Part shown: positions 13,398 to 27,800 of the stretch, piece after piece
How the letters are laid out: every line of letters begins with the position of its first letter
How positions within the stretch are numbered: the first letter of the stretch is position 1
Source of the DNA: Cymodocea nodosa
Taxonomy: Eukaryota > Streptophyta > Magnoliopsida > Alismatales > Cymodoceaceae
DNA: 64,000 nucleotides
Assembly: GCA_036874045.1 (NCBI GenBank)
Contig: CM072338.1
Coordinates: 18,994,501-19,058,500, forward strand
Direction: 5' to 3'
Notes under the pieces: model-generated
The model's database searches: none
What the model was told of the DNA's origin: nothing
The model's input: only the letters and a program-made list of their open reading frames with translations
Position numbers and translations under genes: made by a program

Positions 13398-14823
13398 TCA
13401 GTTGAATTTATCCTTCTTATTATGCAAGAAAGATTAAAACCTGCAAGGAGAAGAACATATTCATGCTATTGCAAAGATTGACAAATAACAAGTACACAGG
13501 GCAAAAACTAGTCAGTGATTGAAAATTAAAAAAACCTGCTTTGAGAAAATTTGTTCAGCCATTGTTTGCCACGAGTTGAGTCATTATTCACGCTTATCAT
13601 GGTTCAATTACATGAAAAATTATGATCCAACCACAGAAAATTAGTAGATTGATCCAAACTAGTTGGACCATTGTTTTCAATTTAAAAACAAAAGCATTAG
13701 TTAAACAAGAGTCAAATTTTAAAATAATTGATCTAGTAACCTGTAACATTGAACTCATTGTTCCGAAAAATGAAAAAAATGGCCATTAAACATATTTCAG
13801 CAAACTCGACTTTTTAAATTTGTTGCTAAATGGCCATTTAATAAAAAAATGATCTTGAAACATAGATCAAACCAAACACCTCCTTAATGACATGATCAGA
13901 CTTTTTAGATTTTTCCCAATATGACCACTAAAATAAAAGGATATCTCTAAAATTTATATCTAATACATAATTGCATGGTAAATTCGGATTGATTTTTAAT
14001 TTGAATTCACTCATTTGCACAGAAATAAAGTTCCAAAGCTACTTTAAATGTTTTACAAGAAGACTAGAATACATATATCTGTGTGCATACATGCGTGCAT
14101 GTGTAGACACATATATTTGTGTGTAGGGCATTTAATGTTTGAATCTTTCAATGACAATTTATTACCTACTGAAAATTATTCACAAATTATATAAAGATTC
14201 ACGTTAATATGCTTTCATTGGTGTTTGTCATCCTTACCATCGAATTATATTTTAATTATATTCACAAATTCGAATTATAATTTTTACATATAGTGGTTTA
14301 AAGATTTTTAAGATCTTATAGTATTTAATGATTAATTTATATTTAATATACATCAATAACTTTAATTGTTTCCTCGAGTGTAATTTGTACATACTTACCA
14401 TTAGTAAATATAACACAATGTTCAGAGACAATAAGACAAACCAACCAAAATCGGGTCTAAAATATTTTACTTGGAAGAAGATGCTCTTAAGAAGAAGTGC
14501 AACCTAGCAACTCCATGGCCGAAAACTCATACAAATGATATTTTCTTGCAGAAAACGAGATCGGTAAGGAACCATCCTTTGAGGCAGAAAAACATCGACG
14601 TAAACATCGAAATACCTTGCTAAAAAAAGAAAACAAAACAGATCTACACCCTCCGATAACAATGGCTTCCAACGACAACTTTTGCCTTTCAGAATCTCAA
14701 CAATATCTCCCAAAATATAGCCTTCCGTGAACTTTTTGATCATATCGAAGACAAGCAGAAGCAGCGAATATCCAAGCAAGATTAAAATCCTTCTAGCGCC
14801 TAGTCAAGGAACAGAAGGATTAC

Positions 14824-15050
14824 CGGAAAGGATTCGCTTTCCCCCCAGGGACGGAGACGAGGGAAAGAGAGGAGGCTGGAAAGGGCAGCTTCGGAACGAA
14901 GACTGGGAGAACTCTAGGGTCTTCGAGAGGAGCGTGGTGGGGGCAGGCGCAGCGGAGAGGAGGAAGGCGCTCGAACTACGACGGAGAGATTACGGTTTTC
15001 CACGAGGTCGCAGGAATGATAAGATGTAGGGCGCGGAAGCGGCGACGACG
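14824..15050 (-). other. THO4 5' untranslated exon and leader intron
   Basis: A GC-rich, pyrimidine-rich (minus strand) block ends at a donor CCG|GTAATCC at 14823-14822. The next plausible acceptor is TTGCAG at 13442-13441, 43 bases before the THO4 ATG. Together they look like a non-coding first exon and a leader intron of about 1.4 kb. The upstream edge near 15050 is a guess at the transcription start. Confidence 0.5.
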
Positions 15051-15813
15051 ATCACATATGGCGACGGCGAGTTCGCGTTGAGTTCGGGAGTTTTCAATCG
15101 TGGGCCGAAATCTACTTCGGCCCAGTTCTAGTCATTGGACTATACTACCCGAAACCATGTGATACTATTTTATTTTTAAAATTAAAATATATTCACGTAA
15201 TTAATTAATGTATGGTAAGTTTCCAATAAAATGGTGAATATATGGTACAAAATTTCAACTTCATTTGTCATGTATTTTTTATTTAAATATTAATAGATAA
15301 AATTAACAAAAAAGTATGAACTTTTTATATTTTGATTAAAAACAGACACTCATTTTATTTAAGTATAAAATTTCTTGATGTATTTATAGTTCTCGGATAA
15401 TAAAATCTAATATTGTCACTTTTTCACTCCATGTAATTATTGGGAAAATAAAGATAACGGTATTACATGATATTACTAGGAAATTTAACCTCTTTGATAA
15501 ATATGTGAAATCCATTTTTAGGGTGTGATATTTAAAAGTCATACGCGTATCATGGAGATACGTCCAAATAAGAGGGAAAATCAAAATAACTGCGCTAAAA
15601 ATCTCCCATAAAAATTTTGAAAATCTTAAAAAAAAAATTAATTTAACGGTCAGTGCGCATCAGCTGACAACTCACGTGCAAGCCACGAGCGCATACGGGA
15701 AGGAGCAAAGGGAGGGAAAAGGTGAAAGGGAAGCGGGCGGGCGCGGTGCATTGCCTTTTGCCCGCTCCAGGCCGACCCAAGAGAGAACGACAGAGATAAG
15801 GGCAAGAGAAGCC
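15051..15813. promoter_or_regulatory. Divergent THO4/RAD4 promoter region
   Basis: About 760 bases separate the THO4 leader from the RAD4 start codon. The middle is AT-rich and the RAD4 side becomes GC-rich from about 15650, as in a 5'UTR. The two genes must share this space for their promoters. No coding signal is present. Confidence 0.5.
15673..15678. promoter_or_regulatory. G-box (CACGTG)
   Basis: A palindromic CACGTG lies 136 bases upstream of the RAD4 start in the shared THO4/RAD4 promoter. G-boxes bind bZIP and bHLH factors in plants. Whether it functions here is unknown. Confidence 0.35.
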
Positions 15814-18800
15814 ATGCGAACCAGGAACAAAGACCACCTGGGTCGCCTTGAAGATGGAAGGAGCCGAACACCAGGTTAGCGCTCGATGCCCTTCTATCGC
15901 ATAGTCGCATGCCCTCCAAATTTTACACCCTGAAGCCGTTCAATCTATTCCAACAACCAACTATTGATCTGTGTTTCAAGTGTTCTCCAGTTTGTCGAAT
16001 CCTCCTCACATTCGATTGCTTGTTTTTTCATGACAACACCTATGCGCCAAAAAGTGGGCAGCTTTTGGAAACTGGTTGGCATACGGAGTTGAAAAAGAGA
16101 TCACCCTTGTGCGCTCTCCAAGCTTTTCATGCGTAGTAGTCACGTGATATGTGGACGTGTGATATGATATCCCTTCATCGCAAAGTGACGATGCAAGTGT
16201 GCGTGTATGTATGTCGAAGTATCTTGATAGGAATGAAGGCAATCGCTGTTATTGTAGAATGCGGTGAAGAGGCTTGGCGGAAAGTTTTCGAAGTACCAGC
16301 ATCTAATATTTTTCCTATAGTGTCCATGCAGTGGTAGATTTATGTACACTCGTATTTAATGTGCTCTCCGTATCTTACATTGATGTTGCATAGTGTAATT
16401 TGTTTCACTTAACCATTAAATACAAGACTCCACATCCAGCATTACTCTGTCCTATTGCTCTCTATTATTGACCATGATGTGGAGAAACTTTTACGTACCT
16501 ACATCATAACTCTTCGTGTATGTCACACCTAAACATTGAAATTCACCATCGAATGGATTCCTTTTTAAATCATGTTTCTTTCACTTCTCAGAAAATACTG
16601 TTGTAGGAAGGCGTACCTATGCAGTAGCAACCAATTACAAGGGCTTTAGAATATACCAATTAATTCTTCAACTGTTGTTGGCAGGTCCTCTAACTGTTAA
16701 ATCAAGGGAACCTGTGATTGTCTGCAAAAATCACGGAAACCAAAAGAAACAAACAGGAAGAAGTGGAGAAGATTACACCCAATCTTTGGTCGAATCCACC
16801 AAGAAGGTTAGCCAACGACTTTGCTGATCATGTGGAATTATGGTTAAGTACATGATATTGTTTGTAAATACGTAGTTTCCAATAAGTTTTGACAAGATAT
16901 TGTTTTCTTTGTGTAAATCTCCTTGAGATACTTAATATATTCACATTATTTTATGAAAGGATGGACAATAGTACTATATAACCTAATTATATCTACTGTT
17001 TTTCCCCAGGACTCATTTGAACAGAAGAACAAAAATCTTCTTCATGTTGATAATGAAAATATAATTTCCCAACACAGTGTAGAGGGGAGTGTTTCTTCTA
17101 CTTCCCCATTAGAAGGCCATGTCGACATGAATTCATATTGGGAAGAGGGAAACATATCAGATTCAAATTTGGGTGGGAATTATCCATGTCAAAATGGTCT
17201 GACCATTGAATTCAATGATCTGCCATCTTCTTCTCAACGAAAATCTCTTCGAAGAGCTTCTGCCAAAGAAAAGGTAAAAGATAACTAGCACATCCTGCAC
17301 TTTAAGATTTTTATCTGCAGACATCTCTGACTGAATTCAACCTTGAATGCATAGGAACTAGCTGAACTTGTACACAAGGTCCATTTACTATGTCTCATTG
17401 CAAGAGGAAGATTAGTTGACAATGCTTGCAATGATCCCCTAATTCAGGTAATTTCAGCTTCCAATATCTTTTTGCTATGATTTTTTCTGTAAAATAAAAT
17501 TGACTGTCATGGCATTGTCGATGATGTGATAATGATTTGTAAAGTAGCTTGTTCATGGTGGTCCCAGCCCTCAAATGCATGTGACATTCGAATATCTAGA
17601 TGTTTGTATATTTGATAGCTGAGCTCTTGAGCATATTATTTCCTTATTACAGGCTTCCTTACTATCATTAGTGCCATGTGAACTACTGAATCTAGCAGAT
17701 GCCCCAAAGTTGACCACCAATATGTTGGTTCCCCTTGTTAGATGGGTATATTTTATTATTTTCAGTTACATACCTGCCATATTATCATCTTAATTTATGT
17801 TCTTCTAATTAGATGTTCAATTTTATTGTAGTTCAACAACAATTTTAAAGTTCAAAACCCAAACATCAAGGAAGAATATTCACTTAAAAATCATGCCCTT
17901 GCTCTTGGTACACATGAAGGGACTGCTGAAGAGGTTTGTTGTCAGCTTTTATCTTTTGGTGTTCACTATACAAGAAAAGTCTTCCTTTCTTTTTCTTTGC
18001 TTACTTTTTACTTGCTAGTCAAATACATGCTTGTAACCCAAGAGGCTTTTTGGTTCTTAGAATGGGAAAATATTCTATAACTTGTTTTATGATCCTTGCA
18101 TCATTGCCCTACATGGTAGGGCCTTTTACCCCACATAGAAATACGAAATAGTGAAGACATTTCTATATTTAAGGTACCCAAATAGGGCACCATATTATTG
18201 AATGTTGGTTTTTTTTTGTGTATTTTTGTTTTTAATATTGTGTTAGTTGTAAACTAATAACCTATAATTTACTTGTATCTCTTCAAGAAAATGATGTATC
18301 TGCATCTCTCTCTCTCTCTAAAAAATTTTGATCACAAATAATTGTAGTATCTCTCCATATATAATTAATCATACTCATATTAGTGTCATTTTAGGCAATA
18401 CTTGTACCTATCTCTGAACCACCAAATTTGAAAATTTGATGTATTCATCATACTTCTACTTGTGTCACTTGTACAGTACTTAGATATCATAGTAGGGAAA
18501 TGAATCCTATCTGAGATGGAGCAAGCAATATTATGTTCTAGCATGAAGATTTAGGGTTTAGATTTCCCATTTAGAACAATATACCTAATAAAATTGCACC
18601 ACTTGGACCAATACAAGAGTCTTTTTTTGATTGGCAATAGAAGAAATCTATTAAATAGGTTCAAAACAAGTGGCCTACATAAGCTGTAGGCAATATGAAA
18701 ATGAAACTCAATATAGGACAGACCTTAGGGGCTCCAAAAAGAGAAGCCCACTAAAACTAGATAAACCCAAGGAAACCAGGTACAAGCAAAAGATAAACAG

Positions 18801-21800
18801 TGTGGATTCCAAAGACAGAAAAAGAATCAAAGAATCAATCTAGAGAGAACCTCAAAACGTGACTAAACACTAAATTCAGGTCCAAACTTCCACATCATCA
18901 CAATCTCCTTGCACCCTCTATGATCTTGTCCCCTCCACCACACAATGTGTCGCCTTGACCTACAAGTGCTGGTCATCATGATAGACATCATGGAATATCT
19001 TGCTATTTCTTTCTAACAATCATCTCCTCCAGATTCTGTGAGGAATGGTGAGCTAAATTTTCTTCCTTGTTCCCTCTAGCCCTCTACTATATGCCAATAA
19101 CTAGGTCATATTCCATCACACCAGACAATCTAGACCCAATCACCTGCGCCACTGCCTTCTCACTGATGAGTAGTCAAAATGTAAATTTAAATTCCACTGA
19201 TTTTCCTCCTGAGATCCACAAAATCTGTGCATGCTAGCTAGGGAGAAACCCCTCCTCCTCCTAAAAAAGCACTCAGTAGGGATAGCCTCATGTTACCTTT
19301 GTCAAGTAAAAAAGTGTACTTTGGTTGGAATCCAGCTTTGCTAAATAAATTTCAACTCCTCAAATTTGATCCTCGTGAAGGTCACAACAATCTAGATTGT
19401 TGCCTCCAAGCAATTTCTTCTTTATTCAGCCAATTTTCCAATTTTTGGTTTGATATTGGCCCTAGATACCTTTTTTGCCTCTAACAAGCCCCCACTAGAC
19501 TCCTTTTTTTCTATCAAGATCTACAATTGAGCTGTTCAGCCTTGAGGATTGTGTCTTCCAATTCCCCAAGACCTCAGATTTTCACTGCTTCAGACAATGC
19601 TTTAGTGCCTTAAGTTTTGCATAGGAGCACCTAGTGTATCCCCACTCAGGAGGAAAAGCCAATGCTACTTCATCATTAATCTGCCTCCACCAACCTACTA
19701 CTTTGTGATCAAACCCCTCAATAGATAGCCAGAAAGCTTCGAATTGAAAGGCTCTTGCCCTTAATCAACTAAATCCTCCACTGACCGGAGAAGTGTCACA
19801 TGATTTGAAGTTACTCTGGGCAGGTTGGAAACTGAGGAATCCAGGCGTAAGTCATCCCAATCCAAGCCCACAACCATTGTCAATGCAAGCCATGGATGGA
19901 TCAACTCTCATATTTGACTAGGTGAACCAAGTTCCTTGAATAGGTAATTCAATCCATTCCAGCTCCCAGAGAATATCTCCGAAATCATGCATATTTGCAT
20001 TAACACTAGTGTTGTTTCACCTATCAAAAGAGAACCGGTCACATTGAAGTCCCCTCCCACCACCAATTGTTGAAATCTATATTGACCAACTCTGCACAAA
20101 TCATCCCATAATGCATGTCTCATGTTCTGCTCACATGTTTCATTCACATAAACCACATACCATTTCTGTGTCAGAATGCTTGTCTTTCAGTCCTACCATC
20201 ACACCAAGGGGGGGTTTGTGCACTCGGAATCTGACGGAATTAAAAAAAATTTCTGTTAAATTCTGAGTCATGAGTTTTTTGTGCATTTTGAAATTCAAAT
20301 TCCTTGGGAATTTGAATTCCAATCATGTGTAAAGGTTGGGAAAATGAATTCCCAACCTAAAAGGTTGAAATTCATTTTCCAAAAGATTGCTCGATGCTCA
20401 CCCTCACCTTCACCTGTTGAAGTATATATTGTTAATATTTTTTTTATTTAATTAATTATTTTAATATTATTTTTATTAAAAATAAAATATTAATTATTTT
20501 ATTATTATTAATATTATTTAATTTTATAATATTAAAATCATAAATATTATTTAATTTAATTATTATTATTTTATTTATTATATTATATTATTTAATATAT
20601 AATATCAAAATTTCAAAAACTATATAATTTTCCTAACTTTATGTGGTTAACACAAACGAAGTCTTAAAAGTCATTTATGGCTAATAGAATGTTCAGAATT
20701 ATATTTTTTTATAATCAAAGTATTTCAATAATTATTTATTATTTACTTTCATTTATTCATTTCATAATAATTATATTTTTAAAAAAGTTATTTATTATTA
20801 CATTATGAGGAATATAGAATTTATAATTAACCTTCTGTTGTTTTAAACATGTATTATAACTAAAAAGTTATCAATTTTTGTAATTTTTGATTTATTTTAT
20901 ATAATGATATACTTAATTAATTGATAAATGATATATAAACATTTAATTTAATAATATGTTCATTTATTAATGTAAGTAATTTATTTCTTGATTAATTACA
21001 TTTTCACTAATTACTTTAATTCATTACTTAACTTTATTAAAAATCAATTCTGTTCAATTCTGTAATGTGCACAAACACCTAAATTTCAATTTTTGTCAAA
21101 TTCCTGAACGTGTACAAACACCTAGATTTTGAATTCTTTACATCAAATTCTGTAGAATTCAAATTCCGTTAGAATTCAAATTCTACGGAATTCAAATTCT
21201 AAGTGCACAAACAGGCCTCAAATGTTAAAATCTCTTGGCTACCAAGTCTAGCAATGGTCTTTACATGGTTACAACTCCCCCAGAATCCATAATTCTTTGA
21301 GCAGAAGCCAGAATTCTTTTCCCCCTTATTGCTTGAGCCATGGATAGGTCAAGATCTTGCAATTTCTTTTACTGTAAGCATAAAATCTCTTCCTTTGAAT
21401 TGAAGCACATCGTCCTGACCAATCTACACTTTTTCTACTGATCCATACCCTTAGCATTCCAAAAAATGATCTTCATGGTGAATTAGCTGATCCCATGCAC
21501 AAGTCACTTCTTGCCTCGCAGGCCCTATGCAATACTGACCAATTCCTTCTTAATTTGAACTGAGTTCTTACCATACTGTACACCCATTTTCTCGGTCACC
21601 TCTTTGTAGTGGTCTGGCCAAACAGAGAACCTGCTTGAGTTGGCATCTTCAATAAGATACCAAACCAAAGACCTCTGTCTCCTACATATATGAGCCATCC
21701 TTTTAGCCCCTGATACTTTCTCCCCTTCACCAATCACATCCCCACTAGCAACAACTGCCCTACATCCACCCCTTCCACCACCAATACAAGAATGCTTCCT

Positions 21801-24800
21801 TTGTTATTGTTGTCAATTGGGCATTGGTTGCACCCTCGCAGTCCTCGCTAGGTTTTGTTCATAGAAACTTCTTAAGAATAGGTTGTGTGACAAAAATGAA
21901 GAAAGTGAGCAAATACGTTGCTTTTGGTTGCTCCATCCTTCAAAGGGATAGAGCTGTATAATTTGATACAACCCAACTGACCACTAAAAACAGAAACAGA
22001 ATTTGATCCTAACAGATCTTGTTGTAAATAGTGTAACTTACTGACGTTGAGAATTTGAGACAGTAAGTGGTAACATGTTTCCACATTTGAATTCTTGCAA
22101 CTTCAATATCAGTTAAGGTGACAAGTTGACAATAATGGGGAAATTTTTGTCCCTTAATCTTTATCAGATTATTTGGCCAACATTGAATGTTGATGAAGGT
22201 GTTAGATGCAATACTTGGATGGTTTATTGAATTTTCTACAATAATTAAAAACTTAGAGATGAGTCGTACTTGGCTGTGAACTTGTGATTCCTGCTAGGGC
22301 CGTCGAGTGGCATATTCACTGAAAAGTAAGGGTATAAATGGAGTGGATTCAAACCAGATAGAATTATATCTGATTTTGTATCCATTTGAATATTCTAATT
22401 TATGTCTTACAAATTTATATGAATTTAGATAATATCTAAATCTGTTAAAAACAAATCTGGATAATCCTAATCCAAACATCTGAATTCAAATATTAGACAC
22501 ACATGTTTCTTGATTTTATTTTATAATCTGAGAAGTGTGATACATTAAATGTGATTTTTATTCTTAAATATGAAAATTTTAAACCCATTTTAGTTTTCTA
22601 TTCTTTTTTTTATATAAAGGATATTATGGTAAATATATATGGATATATATTTATTCAGATTGATGGATATCCAAATAGTAGTTAAATGGATTCAGGTTAG
22701 TGGGTATCTATGTACATATAGCCATAGTGTTTATTATTGAAGTTTGCAAGTGAAACATCTCATGTCTGTTGAAATTTATTCTTGTTGTATACAATGTATG
22801 AAAAAGAGTTGACAAAAACTAACATTTTAAACTGTGACATTCCACAATTGAGAACTTTATGCATATTAGAGTAGAAAACTTTCATATTGCATTTTGATGG
22901 CTTGAACGTTTGGATGCTTCCTTTCAATGAATTCCCTCGTATCATGTTGCATCTCACTTTTAGCAATTGAATGTGGTCTCATTTTCAGGTAGTGGCATTA
23001 TCAGTTGCTTTATTTCGAGCACTCAACATACCTACCCGGTAAACTTTTGCCACAATTCTTTTCTGATGCTTTAAGATCCTGCTTGTTTACAGTACAAGTG
23101 TCAATTCAACCAATTTGCATAACTGTTTTATTGCGTAACTATGGAATGTATACAATCAATTGGCTAGATTCTGACACAAAGACATGATTTGTTGGAATAT
23201 ATTAAATCATGAAACTAAAATAAGGAAACATTGTCAGTTGAGTCATTTTAATTTTTTTTGTTATTGTCACTTTTATTGTGATGGTATTTTTTGAGCAGAA
23301 AAAACCCACTTTTATCATGATGGTATAAAACATCAACAACCATCAAAATGAATTTTATTTTATAATGTCAATAGGATTTTTAGTTGGTAAAGGAAAATGG
23401 CAAATTGAGATGCTAAATGCATGGTCTCCTATCTACTCAAGGCCTAAGGTGGGTGTACTCATAACTGCCCGGAGGTTTTTAAATTGCCTGGAGGCGTTAC
23501 TAATGCTCTTAAAGTGATCTTTCGAAAGTGACTTTTGGACTGGTAAAAAATGATTCTAAGTGGCCTTCACTTGGTCAAGTGGAATGAGGTTTGTAAGCCT
23601 TGAAAAATGGTGGGTGGGGGGGAGGTCGGGCCTTTACAGGATTTCAACAAGGCTCTTCTCCTTAAATTGCTGTTGAGAGGTGGTGGATGGGTGAACAGAC
23701 ACTTTTGATGGACATCATTAATAGCTGATACTATTAAATAGGGGGCTGCAATCACTTCTAGAAGCACCAAGACTTCTCCATTACCCAGGGAACAATAGGA
23801 GTTCTTTTATAGTCATATGCGGTGGCTGATGATGAATGACTGTACTATCAGATTTTGGCTAGATAAATGGACCCTTGACACCTTATGTCAAAGGTTACCT
23901 AAAATTTGACTTATCTAAAAAGCCTTTAGCCAAAGTGACTGAAATGAGGATTTTTCTGGGATGGGATGGCGCTGGAATTTGGAGCTATGGAGATCTATCT
24001 GATAATTCAGAATTGCTGCAAGTTTATGCTAAAGCTTGATATATTATTGACAAAGATAACAGTATAATGGGGCTTCAATTGAGATAGTATGTTCACCTAC
24101 CACCATGACCTTCTCTACCCCCATCAGATGCTTGGGTGTGGACCAAATTTGTGTGGAAATGCAAAGCTACTTTGAAAGTGTGGGCATTCATGTGCTTCTT
24201 ATTTAAAGAGGACTTGTCGCTAAAGTATATTGGAGCAAATGGTCTGCTGGTGAGGGTGTGCAATGCTTGCTTTGCCAGGAGGATGTGGATGACACGTGTC
24301 ATTTGTTTTTCAAGTGCAGCAAAGTCTAGCAGGTTTGGAACCATCTGTTCCCCTTAGATATCAAGGAGGTGCTCCATTTTGACTCATATTTGGAGTTCCA
24401 GAAATGCCTTTTGCAGATTATGAAGAGCAAACTCACTACAGCTAAGCACAATGTTGTCATCATGATGCACTCCTTATGTTGGGCCTTTTGGCTGATCAGA
24501 AACGGGGTGTTGTTAGATCTAGTTCCTTCTGCTTGGGAGGATGTTGTGGGACAAGCTAGCTTTTTTTTTTCCTGTTTGCACTGTAGCTAGTTCTGTAGTT
24601 TTCTTTTTTTGGCTAACCATCTTGCTTAGTATGTATTGTTGGTTTCCTCTTATTTAATATAAGATTCATCCTTTTTTTCTTCAAAAAGGACAGTCTACTT
24701 GTAAGTGACCTTACCTCCACAAATCAACTTACTTGTGAGTTGTGACCTCTAGGTCTCAATGAGTCAATCTTGTGGTGCCAAGCCTTGCCTTCTTGGAATT

Positions 24801-27800
24801 TTAGTTGATTGAAGTTGATGTTCAAAATTGATTTTGGAACAATAATGATGACGGGGTTTCTTCTGCCCTAATTTACTTTATTCCTCTTTTTGTTAGACTG
24901 GTTTGTTCGCTAAAGGCATCATATTAAACATGGTGCAGTTAACTTTTAAGTTGAGGTAGAAGATGATATGGTGGGTCACAGGGTTGCTTAATGGAGAAAG
25001 CCAACTCCTAAATCCTTTATGCTCAGTTTGTTTCACTTTGATTTTTTGGAGTTGGATGGAATTCTATATTTAGCTTCATTGAGTAAGCCCACATTATTGA
25101 GGATGTTAGTAGCTGCTTTTTTCCTGGGATTTAGAGAAGTTGATGTGCTCGTTACAAGTATTAGGGGATTTTATGATATCCTAAAATGCAAGTTTTTAGA
25201 AAATTGACAAGGCATATATTTTTGGTACCCATGAAAAGAGTGAGATATTTGAATTTTTAATTCTCAAGTGATTTATCTATGATTTTCATTACTAATTTAC
25301 CATATATGATAGAAAAGACAAAATTTTTTCTTTAAAAAGGATTATCAACTTTTCAGGAGGTAGCTTGACTACTGTTAGTCATATAGTGAATTCAACTTTT
25401 TTCTTTATATAATTCTTGGTTGGAAATAAAAGGAGAGATATGATTCGTATTGGCTTATTGCTAGCCCTATAATCAAATTAAGACATTGGTTTTCATGTTT
25501 GTATGATTTTCTACAAACAAAAGAAGTATATGGCTTTTCAGATACAAATGTAGCATCATTTTAAATTACATTTTTTGAAATCCTCAAGTTTCAATAAAGT
25601 CCATAAACCAAAAAAACAGAAGGTTTTTTATCTATTTGAGTTTGAGGGAGTACCAATTTTGATGGTCGCAGGTTTTATACAATCTCATGTTAATATGATT
25701 AAGGCCAAACAATGATAATTCTGAGAATAGATTTATTTAGGCTGAGCAATTTCTGCTTTTGTAAAAAGGAAAAATGAAATGGAGTTATGAAACCATTATC
25801 TATAAAGGAGAAGTGTTCAAGATGCATAATAAATAGCAAAATATTTTCAGAAGTAGAGGAAATAATAGGAAGGCAAAAACCTAAATTTGGAACGGCCATG
25901 CTACTTTTCCTTCTGCATAGTGCATTATTCTTTTTGTAATTTTAAAATTTAGCATCATCATTTCATATTGTTAATTAAAATATGGATTTTTCAGGTTTGT
26001 TTCTATACTTGATGCAGCTTCCCTTAAACCCGAAAGTTCTATTTCTGGGTCTTCTCAGCAAGATGCTCCTATGTTGGATGCCAAATCATCTTCCCTAAAG
26101 ATAGCGGCAGACTCTAATTCTAATGCGACTTCTTCCCTAGAATTTCTTCAACCTTTTCCAGAAAGAATTTCTCAAAACGGCAGCCGCAATTTGAAGACTG
26201 GAAACTCGGCTTGTCAGACAAATTTATCCACAGGTTCAGATGTTGTGGAACAGTCGACTGATGAAATCTCAGGTCTGTCAACTTTTCCATTGGCTGGTAA
26301 TGAAGGTGATACACATCATATTTTGAATGACAAAAAAACAAAAAGAAAAGGAGATTTGGAGTTTGAATTACAGTTAGAAATGGCTCTTACAGCCACTGCT
26401 GCAGTGGTGCATAATAGTGGGCCAAGCTCTCTTATGAATAATCCTGTTGACACCTTGCATCAAACTCCATCCAAAAAATTAAAAACGAAAGCCACAGAAC
26501 CTCTGTTTCCTACAAGAGACCAAGGTGCTGTTTGGTCAAGAAGAAGTGGACCACCTTTGTGTTGGTCAGAAGTTTACTGTAGTGGTGAAGCAATGGTAGG
26601 GAGGTGGGTGCATGTGGATCCGATAATTGCCATTATTGATGGAGAGGGAAGGGTTGAAGCTGCACATGCAGCTTGTAGAAAGCCATTGAAATATGTAGTT
26701 GCTTTTGCTGGAAATGGTGCCAAAGATGTGACACGCAGGTATTTCCTTAATTTACGTTCAAGTATTGTTATGTCTCAAGCACATGATATGTCAGACTATA
26801 AAAATATGATATACATTCCATTCAAGAGTGTTTTGCTTTCTATAATGAGGTAGCCATCCATTTAGATGTGATTTGATCATCTTCAAATTTTTGCAAATTA
26901 TGATCCATCTCACTCAGCCCCAAGTTTTCACTCTCTTTCTTGTCTGGATCCCCAATCAGGCCACCCATCTTGGACATTGTCTCTCCTCTGCTTTCCTTTG
27001 CTGCACATGATGCTTGAAAAATCTGAGTTTGGTGTGGTCATCCATCCAGTAGAGCTCCAGCCTTGTATGAAGATTGAGCCTGCAAACATCTGAATGGATT
27101 CACCTATTTTCCTACCATACTTAGCCAAAGAACCTCAATTTGAAAGGCCTGAGCCCCCAATCAATGCCACTATTTGTCGCAAGTATTAGAGTATTCTGGC
27201 CAGATGTGATTCATAGGAGACACTGAATAAGAGAGTTTGGGCAAATGCCATCCCGCTTGAGCTCTAACAAAGATGCAGTCAAGGCAAGCAATGGCTAAAT
27301 TTGTTTGGAAGTTGGACCATCAAAATGATTCTTCACTAATCAATAGGTCCACTCATTCAAGTCATGGATGATGTTATTGAAATTGTTGATTCTAGTAGTC
27401 ATTCTAGGGTTCTAGAATTGATCTGATGAGAATCTTGTGATATTGAAATCCTTCCTCCTTTACCAACTTTACCAAGAAAGGATTTGTACATGATGAAAAG
27501 TGATGAAAAAGAAAATAACAGAAAGTTAAAACAAAATGTAAGGTGTTTGTACACAACAAAAAGTAAAAAAAAGTTTGATAAACTTTTCATTCTAACTTTC
27601 TCAAGAAAGATTTTGTTTCATATCATCTTTTCAACTCTTGAGAAATGTGAAAGAGTCAAAAAGTGATGATTCATTCTCACCATATATTGAGCAAAAGTTT
27701 TCTTTTAATTTCCTTAAGAATCATATGTTATTATCATAAATTATAAGAATCATATTTTATCATCATAAAAGTCATATTTTATCATCTATACCATAAAAAT

